Notes: generated by a model not told the origin, from the sequence alone. DNA of 12,728 bases from DATIHK01 sp035480775 (GCA_035480775.1 DATIHK010000071.1:1-12728), one strand, 5' to 3'; positions 6,280 to 12,431 are shown, counted from the stretch's first letter. Numbers and translations are program-made.

Positions 6280-6982
6280 TATTTTTGCTCAATATCTTTT
6301 CTATAGTTATAGGAATTAAAAGTTCGGTGGCGAGGTTACCTGTTTTCACATCTTTGTCGAGATCATAGAGTTCTTTAAATAAAGTTTTTATTTGCACTGC
6401 TGAAAAATTTTGGGCGTGTGAAGTTGCTTTTGATTTTGCAAAAGGCGCCATTCTTGCAAGAGACGGTGAGTCGTATACTGCTGCTGCGACGTTGCGAGCT
6501 CCATACAAAATCATCGAAAATATGTAAAATGGATCTTCTCCGTCATTGAGTAGCAAGTTTAGTTCTTTATATCCTTGATCGCGATTTTTGTTGAAAACAG
6601 TATCTACAAACTTAAACACGTTAGAATTTATTTGAAGTGGGTTTAAAAGTATTTGAGCTTTTAGCTCTGGAGCAGCTTTTATAAAAGCATTTGATTTTGA
6701 AAGTTCTTTGTCGGACAAAATAATCAAATCTGACTTAGCCGGCGCATTTTTTAATTCTTTTGCAAATGCTTCAAATTTTGTGTAGTGGGCATTTCCTAAT
6801 TCTAATACCACAAAAGGTGGCGTACTAAAAATATCTACGGCAGAAAGCATTTCTAATAATTGCGCCGTAGTTATATCGGATAGCGTCACGTTAGTAACAT
6901 TATTAGTGCCGGCTTTTTTTTGCAAAGTTGAAATGAGTGTTCTTGATTTAGCGAGATTTTCTCCGTGAACAATATAGATCAT
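6272..6982 (-). CDS. holA: DNA polymerase III delta subunit-like clamp-loader protein, short form, 236 aa
   Basis: Clamp-loader subunit that opens the beta clamp. The N-terminal MIYIVHGENLAKSRTLISTL (1-20) corresponds to the start of the AAA-like domain. The C-terminal GEDPFYIFSMILYGARNVAAAVY (148-170), then AKSKATSHAQNFSAVQIKTLFKELYDLDKDVKTG (182-215), match the conserved 'P..ll.ml.rq.r.l' and 'A..fs...L......l.elD...K.g' signatures of HolA domain III. Most HolA proteins are about 330 residues, so about 90 are missing, mainly between the N-terminal region and domain III. Upstream GGAG lies about eleven bases before the ATG. A 36-base gap containing a hairpin separates it from the LCP gene. 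Confidence 0.8.
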   Translation of the reverse strand: MIYIVHGENLAKSRTLISTLQKKAGTNNVTNVTLSDITTAQLLEMLSAVDIFSTPPFVVLELGNAHYTKFEAFAKELKNAPAKSDLIILSDKELSKSNAFIKAAPELKAQILLNPLQINSNVFKFVDTVFNKNRDQGYKELNLLLNDGEDPFYIFSMILYGARNVAAAVYDSPSLARMAPFAKSKATSHAQNFSAVQIKTLFKELYDLDKDVKTGNLATELLIPITIEKILSKNNV

Positions 6983-7004
6983 CTATTTTCAACTCCGTTG
7001 GAAG

Positions 7005-7021
7005 TGACGACGAAGTCGTCA
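7005..7021 (-). repeat. Perfect 7-bp inverted repeat between the LCP gene and holA
   Basis: TGACGAC-gaa-GTCGTCA can fold into a tight hairpin that includes the LCP stop codon (7019-7021). There is no T-run after it, so it is not an ordinary terminator. It could be an mRNA processing or stability element inside the operon. Confidence 0.45.
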
Positions 7022-8065
7022 GTTACTACCGAATAAATACTTTTGGACGTAAGCATGCATTTGTCCGTAATCACCGGTTTTTGGCAAAAGCACGTAGGCA
7101 CCTCCGTACAGACTGGTATCTGTTGGCGCATATAAAAGTCCTCCATCAACTGCGGAACTGCGATCATCTAGCACAACAGACTTAATACTTTGAATCTTTA
7201 AGTCTTTTGCTAATAGATAAAAAGCTTGAATATCTGCAAAAGTTAAACTTGTATCTACATTTTTTGAATACGACTGGTACAGGTCTTTTAGTTTTGTCGG
7301 ATTTAGTAACACATCTAAATTGGTCATTTTATCTTTGATGGCCATAATTACTTTTTGTTGTCTGCGGGCTCTAGCAAAATCAGTACCTTCTCCATTGTCT
7401 CCGTGTCGCGATCGCACAAATTTTAATGCAGCTGGTCCATCCATTTTTTGAATGCCGGCGTCAAAATGAATAGTTTGATAGCGTTCTTCTTCTGGAGCAT
7501 TTTCTTTTCCTTCAATTGGATATTGATTATCGGTAAAAGCAGTTTCTACATTAACATCTACTCCACCTAGAGTGTTTATGGTTTCTTCAAAAATATTAAA
7601 ATTGATTAGTGCATAATAATGAATTGGAATTCCCAGAACATCGCTAACTTCTTTTACTACGCTATCGGCGCCTTCTAATTCGTAAATTGCATTTACCTTT
7701 GTGTGATTACCTTGTGGACTAGTAACCCACAAATCTCGTGGTAGTGAAATTAAAACAACATCGTTACTGGTTTTACCTATCGATGCAACCATCATGGTGT
7801 CGGTTAAAACTCCTGTATTGGCGAGTGTGTCGCGGTGGTCTGATCCTAGAATTAAGATATTAGTTCTACCATCTGTTTCTTTTAAGTCTGCTGCAGTAAA
7901 GTTGGCGACTACCGAAACAGGATCAAAAAGAGCTTTGGCATTTTTTGCAAAGACTATTCCTGCTCCTAATAAAACCAACATCAAAGCTGAAATAAACAAA
8001 TATTTATTTCTAGAGCTTTTTTTGGGTTGCGGCATATTTTGTTTTTTTAAGTCTAAGAAATTCAC
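7019..8065 (-). CDS. LytR-CpsA-Psr (LCP) family glycopolymer transferase, 348 aa
   Basis: Membrane-anchored enzyme that transfers lipid-linked glycopolymers to peptidoglycan or surface proteins. A basic cytoplasmic lead and one membrane helix (about 21-41) precede the LCP domain (about 67-245). The domain carries NILILGSDHRD (69-79), LTDTMM (87-92), VVLISLPRDLWV (103-114), INTLGGVDV (163-171), ALKFVRSRHGD (213-223) and DFARARRQQ (229-237). These contain the Asp and Arg residues that bind the pyrophosphate and metal. The C-terminal 100 residues are a helical extension. The GTG at 8065, 15 bases after tpiA, has weak AGAAAG upstream; an ATG ten codons later (8035) is possible and keeps the helix. 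Family assignment is secure. Which glycan it moves is unknown, but murJ and a sortase nearby fit a cell-envelope role. Confidence 0.93.
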   Translation of the reverse strand: MNFLDLKKQNMPQPKKSSRNKYLFISALMLVLLGAGIVFAKNAKALFDPVSVVANFTAADLKETDGRTNILILGSDHRDTLANTGVLTDTMMVASIGKTSNDVVLISLPRDLWVTSPQGNHTKVNAIYELEGADSVVKEVSDVLGIPIHYYALINFNIFEETINTLGGVDVNVETAFTDNQYPIEGKENAPEEERYQTIHFDAGIQKMDGPAALKFVRSRHGDNGEGTDFARARRQQKVIMAIKDKMTNLDVLLNPTKLKDLYQSYSKNVDTSLTFADIQAFYLLAKDLKIQSIKSVVLDDRSSAVDGGLLYAPTDTSLYGGAYVLLPKTGDYGQMHAYVQKYLFGSN

Positions 8066-8080
8066 AAATATTTTCTTTCT

Positions 8081-8761
8081 TTATTCAAATGCTTTTACAA
8101 TTTCAAAAAAATGATGTGGATCGAGACTGGCATTGCCAACCAAGACTCCGTCTAGTTGAAGTATCTTAGCTAAATTTGCCATGTTTTGTCTATTAACTGA
8201 GCCGCCGTAGACGACTATCGCTTGTGGAGGCAACAATTTTTTTATCGCTTGTATGTTTTGTTCGATATCGCTTGCATCGGCAGCTCTATACTGCCCATTA
8301 ACCGAAATTGTATTTGGATCTTCCCAAGCCAAAATTACTCCATCTTTGTACAAATCGACGGCATCTTTTATCTTACTGAAACAAACTATTGGGGTGAGGT
8401 GTGTCTGAAGACAAATATCGCGTTTTTTGAGGACTAAATCTTTTGTTGGTTTTGTTTCGCTGTGACCGATTATACAATACTGGCAAAAATCTTTTAGCTG
8501 AAATGCTCCCACTTGGCTGGTGTAAGAACCCCCATTAAAAGTTGAAACATCTTGTGCTGCTACAGCAAAGTTGGCTACATCTGCAGAGAATGCTCGTAAG
8601 TGTAATAAGTATGGAAATGATGGAGCTGCAATAATCTCGACCATTTGTGTGGTATTTTTTGCGAGTTTACCAAATGTATGCAGCCACGTTTCTACCTGCT
8701 CTACATTCAGATTCATTTTAAAATTTGCGATGACGTACTTTCGAAACTTGGGCAGTGGCAT
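8081..8761 (-). CDS. tpiA: Divergent triosephosphate isomerase, 226 aa
   Basis: Interconverts dihydroxyacetone phosphate and glyceraldehyde 3-phosphate. It has ANFKMN with Asn13 and Lys15, IIGHSE with His100 and Glu102, the catalytic Glu147 in LAWE, the phosphate-binding YGGSVN (185-190) and DGVLVGNASLDP (204-215). The normal mobile loop after the catalytic Glu (PVWAIGTG) is replaced by DPNTISVNG (148-156), and GLxPIVCVGE is changed to HLTPIVCFSK. At 226 residues it is shorter than the usual 245-255. The start ATG directly abuts the stop of the AOR-like gene, and AAAGGAG within the end of that gene supplies the ribosome site. Fold and catalytic residues support isomerase activity, though the altered lid could change rate or specificity. 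Confidence 0.9.
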   Translation of the reverse strand: MPLPKFRKYVIANFKMNLNVEQVETWLHTFGKLAKNTTQMVEIIAAPSFPYLLHLRAFSADVANFAVAAQDVSTFNGGSYTSQVGAFQLKDFCQYCIIGHSETKPTKDLVLKKRDICLQTHLTPIVCFSKIKDAVDLYKDGVILAWEDPNTISVNGQYRAADASDIEQNIQAIKKLLPPQAIVVYGGSVNRQNMANLAKILQLDGVLVGNASLDPHHFFEIVKAFE

Positions 8762-9604
8762 TTAAGAAAACTCCTTTATTACATTTTCAACTAACTCGGG
8801 AAGATTTTCGATATCTTCGTGAGTATAATCATAACCCAAAGTGTTAAGACACGAAAAGACTATTCCGATATCAGAGTATATTTTTTCAGCAAATGTGCAA
8901 GCTACCAAACTATGAACTAAAACGTTTCCGCCGATTTCACCTGTGTGTGATCGACTACATCCCATTGGACATCCCGAGCACGAAGGAAAATCATCTTTTA
9001 AAACTAACATATCTTTTTGCTTTTCGAGTAAGATTTGAAAAAGTTGATCGTATTTTTGCGTACGTTTTATAGGAAATGATTTAGAACCGGTAAAAACTAT
9101 TCCGTGAACGCCTTTTTCGTACAGCTTTTTTTCTAAAATATTTTCGGGAGCTACGAAAAAATCATCTAGCTCGGCTTTTTTCCCGTCAAAGTTGATAACA
9201 CTTCTTCTGCCCGGTAAACCGATAGTATCGAGTTGAGTTTGCATTGGCCTAAACGAAACGTCTCCGTCGCAAATATCTAACAAGAGTGGATCATTAGAGG
9301 AGTTATTTAAAACAATCGCATCAATACCCATAAATTTAATTCTAAAAGATAGAGAGCCACCAAGATAAATGTCTTCGACAACTCCGTCGTGATTCAAAAC
9401 CAATGAAGTTTTAGAGGCGTAAGGAAAGCAGCCGTTTAAAGGTCCCACTGCAAAAACTAGCGGATTGTTATCAAATTCATTTGCGAGCAGTTTTAATCCT
9501 AATCCAACTCCACCGATATATTTTTTAAGATCCGGAAACGATTTAACTTCGGAAGTCTTTTTTTGCAAATCTATAAATAAAACGTGTTTAGCTGAGTAGT
9601 CCAT
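8762..9604 (-). CDS. Truncated aldehyde ferredoxin oxidoreductase-like protein (domain 1 plus Fe-S motif), 280 aa
   Basis: Related to the tungsten/molybdenum AOR family (AOR, FOR, GAPOR). Domain 1 is well kept: YIGGVGLGLKLL (29-40, the pterin-contacting GGxGxG), NPLVFAVGPLNG (47-58) and LGGSLSFRIKFMGIDAIVL (81-99). The cluster motif CSGCPMGC (Cys209, Cys212, Cys216) matches the CxxCxxxC of AOR enzymes. SDIGIVFSCLNTLGYDY (244-260) resembles the beginning of domain 2 in this family. The protein then stops, whereas full enzymes run to about 600 residues, so most of domain 2 and all of domain 3 are missing. It overlaps the ferredoxin gene by 17 bases, has GAGG before the ATG and abuts tpiA. The coupling suggests a functional shortened protein rather than a decaying gene. 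Its activity is unknown. Confidence 0.8.
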   Translation of the reverse strand: MDYSAKHVLFIDLQKKTSEVKSFPDLKKYIGGVGLGLKLLANEFDNNPLVFAVGPLNGCFPYASKTSLVLNHDGVVEDIYLGGSLSFRIKFMGIDAIVLNNSSNDPLLLDICDGDVSFRPMQTQLDTIGLPGRRSVINFDGKKAELDDFFVAPENILEKKLYEKGVHGIVFTGSKSFPIKRTQKYDQLFQILLEKQKDMLVLKDDFPSCSGCPMGCSRSHTGEIGGNVLVHSLVACTFAEKIYSDIGIVFSCLNTLGYDYTHEDIENLPELVENVIKEFS

Positions 9605-9869
9605 GGTTTTCCTCTTCTTCTATTGTAAAAACTGCTGTGGGACAGCTAGCTTTTATTTTTTCGATATCCAATTTATTAACTTGCGGATCTAGATAGATTG
9701 CAAAAGAAATTTTTTGATTGCTGTTTTTTGTTTCAGCTGCGGTATCTCGAAATACTCTAATCAACGAACCTTCTAAACCAATTTTATCAAGCTGCCTTTG
9801 AGCTTCCATTATGCATAATTCACACCGTATACATTTTTCTTGAAAAGTAGCCTTTAATACTTTAGGCAT
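9588..9869 (-). CDS. Ferredoxin-like protein with one [4Fe-4S] site, 93 aa
   Basis: Small electron carrier. The cysteines CIRCELC (13, 16, 19) and the distant Cys76 in KASCPTAVF form a single-cluster [4Fe-4S] pattern with the usual Pro after the last Cys. There is an insertion of about 50 residues between them rich in charged residues, and no second CxxCxxC. A good Shine-Dalgarno GGAGG lies six bases before the ATG, inside the end of pgk, and the first eight bases overlap pgk. It overlaps the AOR-like gene that follows by 17 bases. The most likely partner is that AOR-like protein, as in true AOR systems which use ferredoxin as electron acceptor. Confidence 0.85.
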   Translation of the reverse strand: MPKVLKATFQEKCIRCELCIMEAQRQLDKIGLEGSLIRVFRDTAAETKNSNQKISFAIYLDPQVNKLDIEKIKASCPTAVFTIEEEENHGLLS

Positions 9870-10824
9870 TTAGTGCCTCCAATCCGGGCAGAGTTTCGTT
9901 AACGAGAAATTCGAGCATAGCACTTCCGCCGGTGGAAACAAAATTGATTTTATTAAAAAAGCCAAAGCGATCTAAAGCATCGACTGTATTTCCACCGCCA
10001 GCTACTGAAAAAGCTCCCGAATTAACCACAGCTTCGCCAATTGCTTTTGTACCCATAGAGTGCTCTGGTTCTTCAAAAACGCCCATTGGGCCGCACCAAA
10101 CTATAGTTTTAGCTGTAGAAATTATTTGGGCGTATTTAGCGGCTGTAATTGGCCCGATATCCCATTGTTGATCGTTGTAGTCTATTGGCAAAACTAAATT
10201 TTGTGGAACCGGTTCGCGCCAGTCGAGGCCTAATTTTTGTCCGAGTAAAACAAAATCGGCTATTTGTAAAAACTTTGAAACCACTGGTTTTTTGGATTCT
10301 AATTTTGCTCCACCAATTATTGCTATAAAAGGTTTTTCCGGATTTTTTAGCACCTTAGATAAATTTTCTACTTCTTTAGCAAATTGCAATCCTGCAAAGT
10401 GTGGAAGATATTTTGGGACTCCTACTATTGAAGCGTGTTCGCGATGAGAAGTTGCAAAACTTTCGTTGACATAAATATCGGCCTTAGACGCTAGCTCTCT
10501 GGCGTAATTCTCATCATTGGTTTCTTCGCGGGAATCAAATCGCAAATTTTCTAAAAGTTCAAAATTACCTTCACCGAGTTTTTCGTTAAAAAAAGGCAAG
10601 AGCTGTTTTGTACTAAATTCATAAACCAACTTACCCTCTGGCTTGCCCATATGTCCTGCAATTATTATTTTTGCGCCAGCTTGTTTTAGTAAATTTAATG
10701 TTGGAAGAGCTGCTTCAAGTCGATAAGCTTCTTTCACTAGCCCGTTTTCGACTGGAACGTCTAAGTCACATCTGACAAACACTCTTTTCAACTTTAAATC
10801 GAGATTGGTATTTAGAGTTTGCAT
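9862..10824 (-). CDS. pgk: Compact phosphoglycerate kinase, 320 aa
   Basis: Transfers phosphate from 1,3-bisphosphoglycerate to ADP. Motifs in order: VFVRCDLDVP (15-24), GHMGKP (57-62), LLENLRF (90-96), VNESFATSHREHAS (119-132), FIAIIGGAKLESKK (166-179), GPMGVFEEP (245-253), AGGGNTVDAL (275-284) and STGGSAMLEFLVNETLPGLEAL (297-318). At 320 residues it is 70-80 shorter than usual. The missing parts are about 20 residues before LLENLRF and 30-50 after the GGAK motif, where the GGGMAxTF helix normally sits. Catalytic Arg18 and the nucleotide-site glycines remain. First gene of a seven-gene minus-strand operon. Probably near-leaderless mRNA from an extended -10. Function is secure. Confidence 0.95.
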   Translation of the reverse strand: MQTLNTNLDLKLKRVFVRCDLDVPVENGLVKEAYRLEAALPTLNLLKQAGAKIIIAGHMGKPEGKLVYEFSTKQLLPFFNEKLGEGNFELLENLRFDSREETNDENYARELASKADIYVNESFATSHREHASIVGVPKYLPHFAGLQFAKEVENLSKVLKNPEKPFIAIIGGAKLESKKPVVSKFLQIADFVLLGQKLGLDWREPVPQNLVLPIDYNDQQWDIGPITAAKYAQIISTAKTIVWCGPMGVFEEPEHSMGTKAIGEAVVNSGAFSVAGGGNTVDALDRFGFFNKINFVSTGGSAMLEFLVNETLPGLEALNA

Positions 10825-10833
10825 CTTGTGTTT

Positions 10834-10842
10834 ATTTTACCA
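10834..10842 (-). promoter_or_regulatory. Extended -10 promoter of the pgk operon
   Basis: On the minus strand TGG-TAAAAT ends nine bases before the pgk ATG. Start of transcription would be two or three bases before the start codon. No Shine-Dalgarno site is present. Divergent from the promoter at 10868. Confidence 0.5.
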
Positions 10843-10844
10843 CT

Positions 10845-10873
10845 CATTGATATTTGATTTGACGCGGTATAAT
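10845..10873 (+). promoter_or_regulatory. Promoter of the two-gene orphan operon
   Basis: A perfect TATAAT at 10868-10873. The -35 is weak: CATTGA at 17 bases or TTGATA at 15. The leader of about 40 bases ends in AGGAGG before the ATG at 10920. Confidence 0.6.
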
Positions 10874-10919
10874 GCTTTTAGCTTAAATCGACTTATCCGG
10901 CCCAGGAGGCATTAACAAC

Positions 10920-11213
10920 ATGTTTCGCATAAGATCTGTTCGGGATTTTGCAGCACAATATTCTGGAAAAGTTGTTTTGATGCACTTTAGAGGCCAGCTG
11001 GGTAGTCGCCACGTTTTGATTGGTGAGCTCACAACAAGCCCTTTGGGGGCAACTCTTCCGATGTATTTCGAAAACTCCGATAAATCAGGTGGAGGTGCCA
11101 TTGCACTTCGAGCGCGCGATTTGGTTGATCCAGGAATGTTCTTTGACATCGTTCCTGAAGAGACTTGGGCTACTATGCAGTTTTCGAGCGATAAGCGCCC
11201 GATACTAGGCTAA
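10920..11213 (+). CDS. Orphan small protein, 97 aa, unknown function
   Basis: I do not recognise this protein. It has no signal peptide or membrane helix. An N-terminal helix-like part (about 1-15) is followed by alternating short beta-like stretches: KVVLMHFRGQL, HVLIGELTT, TLPMYFEN, GAIALRARDL and GMFFDIVPE. The pattern suggests a small beta-barrel. AGGAGG lies about nine bases before the ATG and a consensus TATAAT is upstream. It ends 13 bases before the next gene, with which it shares an operon and possibly a common origin (both end in an L-x(2-3)-G-M-x-F segment). GC content and Shine-Dalgarno strength are visibly higher than in pgk and gap on either side. Confidence 0.75.
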   Translation: MFRIRSVRDFAAQYSGKVVLMHFRGQLGSRHVLIGELTTSPLGATLPMYFENSDKSGGGAIALRARDLVDPGMFFDIVPEETWATMQFSSDKRPILG

Positions 11214-11226
11214 AGGAGTCATCATC

Positions 11227-11463
11227 ATGTCTCAACTTCGCGCTCACAATCTGGAAGATCTTTTGGAAATTGCAGGTGGCAGCCACGTTCGCTTTACCAA
11301 AAACGGAACAGTGCACGAAGGTTATTGTCGCAAGACTGGCAAAAGAATTGCAGGTAAAGTTGCCGTAGTCGTCGAAGGACCTATTAGCCCAGACGGTGTC
11401 CAGATCATCAACTACATCTTTCAATCACACCTCGATCAAGGAATGACGTTCAGTCACCTCTGA
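11227..11463 (+). CDS. Orphan small protein, 78 aa, unknown function
   Basis: Unrecognised. It is soluble, with a short N-terminal helix (LEDLLEIAGG, 9-18) and then beta-like stretches HVRFTKNGTVHEGYC (20-34), KVAVVVEGP and VQIINYIFQ, ending LDQGMTFSHL. The start is supported by AAAGGAG nine bases before the ATG, within the gap after the previous gene. An excellent hairpin terminator follows the stop, closing the two-gene unit. No catalytic motif, metal ligand cluster or nucleic-acid motif is obvious. It may be a diverged duplicate of the 97-residue protein before it. Confidence 0.75.
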   Translation: MSQLRAHNLEDLLEIAGGSHVRFTKNGTVHEGYCRKTGKRIAGKVAVVVEGPISPDGVQIINYIFQSHLDQGMTFSHL

Positions 11464-11468
11464 TCAAC

Positions 11469-11495
11469 CCGCAGATAGTCTACTATCTTTTGCGG
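11469..11495 (+). repeat. Hairpin just before the orphan operon terminator
   Basis: CCGCA pairs with TGCGG (11469-11473 with 11491-11495), and GATAG pairs inside with CTATC, with a TTT bulge. Its 3' arm can also pair with bases 11500-11503 of the terminator stem, so two alternative folds are possible. Confidence 0.45.
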
Positions 11496-11497
11496 TC

Positions 11498-11530
11498 AAC
11501 CGCGTCTTGATTTTAAGGCGCGGTTTTTTT
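11498..11530 (+). terminator. Intrinsic terminator of the two-gene orphan operon
   Basis: An 11-base GC-rich stem (11498-11508 with 11515-11525, one G-T pair) around a six-base loop runs straight into a T-run at 11524-11530. Strong intrinsic terminator on the + strand. Confidence 0.92.
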
Positions 11531-11546
11531 ATGCCCGCTGATGGTG

Positions 11547-11561
11547 TATAAAGATATAAAT
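11547..11561 (+). promoter_or_regulatory. Possible -10 region of the 87-aa orphan gene
   Basis: Two overlapping candidates, TATAAA (11547-11552) and TATAAAT (11555-11561), lie right after the previous terminator. No clear -35 is visible because that region is the terminator itself. Confidence 0.35.
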
Positions 11562-11593
11562 CACCCAATTTTATGGAGTTTTGTGGAGGCGCT

Positions 11594-11857
11594 ATGCCAC
11601 ATACCGGGCGTCAAATTTTTCATGTTATTGAGGTTATCTATCAATACCACGCTGGAAAAGTAATCCATGTCATAAGCGGTCCAGAAAGTTTGGTTGGGCG
11701 TGATATTAAAATCGGAAATCTTATTCCACATGTTCCTTCTGTGCATGGCGTAGGTGGAGAATTTGCAAAGCTAGAAATTCAAATTGTTGGAGGAGATCAA
11801 GTAATTATTACAAACGCTGATATTTCTGATGGGATTGCGATAGGGATTGCCCCATAG
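11594..11857 (+). CDS. Orphan small protein, 87 aa, unknown function
   Basis: Unrecognised soluble protein, rich in Ile, Val and Gly, with a run of predicted beta strands: QIFHVIEVIYQY, GKVIHVISG, EFAKLEIQIVGG, QVIITNADI and GIAIGIAP. There is no membrane helix and no cysteine. Start choice is uncertain. The ATG at 11594 has GGAGG four bases upstream; an in-frame ATG at 11573 would add seven residues but has no ribosome site and would put the GGAGG inside the gene. It lies alone between a terminator and the promoter of the next gene. The -35 box of that next promoter is within its last codons. Confidence 0.65.
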   Translation: MPHTGRQIFHVIEVIYQYHAGKVIHVISGPESLVGRDIKIGNLIPHVPSVHGVGGEFAKLEIQIVGGDQVIITNADISDGIAIGIAP

Positions 11858-11863
11858 TATAAT
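11835..11863 (+). promoter_or_regulatory. Promoter of the 153-aa orphan gene
   Basis: TTGCGA (11835-11840), a 17-base spacer and a perfect TATAAT (11858-11863) form a near-consensus sigma-70-type promoter. The -35 is inside the 3' end of the preceding gene. The leader is about 30 bases. Confidence 0.75.
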
Positions 11864-11900
11864 GTCGTGACACTCAGCAACCACTAAAAGGAGTAATACA

Positions 11901-12362
11901 GTGAATACTTGGAGAGTAATTGACGTTGGAACGTTTCCGTCAGTTAGAGAATTAACTCAAGCGCTAGTCGAAAAAAACATTCGCTATACCGCCGGGGCCG
12001 CTCACCAGATGGACCTGATACCTTTATCACCTCGAGGTAAAATTGACCTGGCGTTGGTATCTGTGGCGCAGCTGGGTTTTAATAAGGTGGCGACCTATTC
12101 TGAAATCTGTACAGCAGCTGCTCGGGAAAACCTCACGCTTTGTCCTGCAGAAGTCGGCCCGCAACTGCGTTTGCAATATCGCAGCCAGCTAACAGGAGAT
12201 ATGATTTTTATTGCTATGGAATTGGTGGTTTTGAATGGTCGTACCCATATCTTTTCGCTAGAGCGCGATGTCGATATGGTACTTTGGCTGGCACTTTCGC
12301 CCTGCTATCCATCTGGACACTGGCATCGCGACGCAAGGTTTGTTTTCGTCAACAACCAGTAA
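11901..12362 (+). CDS. Orphan protein with LCPAEVGPQLRLQY signature, 153 aa
   Basis: No named family. From memory, small hypothetical proteins with an 'LCPAEVGPQLRLQY ... IAME ... RWVFV' pattern recur in Patescibacteria genomes; here the parts are LCPAEVGPQLRLQY (80-93), MIFIAMEL (101-108), ERDVDMVLWLAL (121-132) and RFVFVNN (146-152). The N-terminal half has LALVSVAQLGFNKVATYSEICTAA (50-73), a strand followed by a helix. No membrane helix. The GTG start at 11901 is supported by AAAGGAG eight to nine bases upstream, a near-consensus promoter, and a terminator after the stop. It is the last of the four + strand genes between pgk and gap. Function unknown. Confidence 0.75.
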   Translation: MNTWRVIDVGTFPSVRELTQALVEKNIRYTAGAAHQMDLIPLSPRGKIDLALVSVAQLGFNKVATYSEICTAAARENLTLCPAEVGPQLRLQYRSQLTGDMIFIAMELVVLNGRTHIFSLERDVDMVLWLALSPCYPSGHWHRDARFVFVNNQ

Positions 12363-12388
12363 TTTCAGAAACATTCTGCTTGTAGCGC

Positions 12389-12431
12389 AAAGACTCTTTC
12401 GCTTTTATTTTGAGTGAAAGGGTCTTTTTTT
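12389..12431 (+). terminator. Intrinsic terminator of the 153-aa orphan gene
   Basis: A 15-base stem (12389-12403 with 12413-12427, two G-T pairs) with a nine-base loop, followed by T residues to 12431. On the minus strand no T-run follows, so it would not serve gap well. Confidence 0.92.

Noticed and set aside
7794..8114. 106-residue frame on the + strand
   Set aside because: It is antisense to the LCP gene and the end of tpiA, both of which are clearly conserved families; no ribosome site.
9588..9604. Ferredoxin/AOR overlap as a frameshift joining one protein
   Set aside because: The ferredoxin ends with its own cysteine motif and the AOR-like gene has its own GAGG site and the family N-terminus, so two separate coupled genes fit better than a broken fusion.
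10883..11149. 88-residue minus-strand frame over the first orphan gene
   Set aside because: The + strand gene has AGGAGG, TATAAT and a shared terminator; the antisense frame has no such signals.
11173..11746. Minus-strand frames of 83 and 61 residues
   Set aside because: They run against + strand genes with good start signals and across a terminator, and have no recognisable features.
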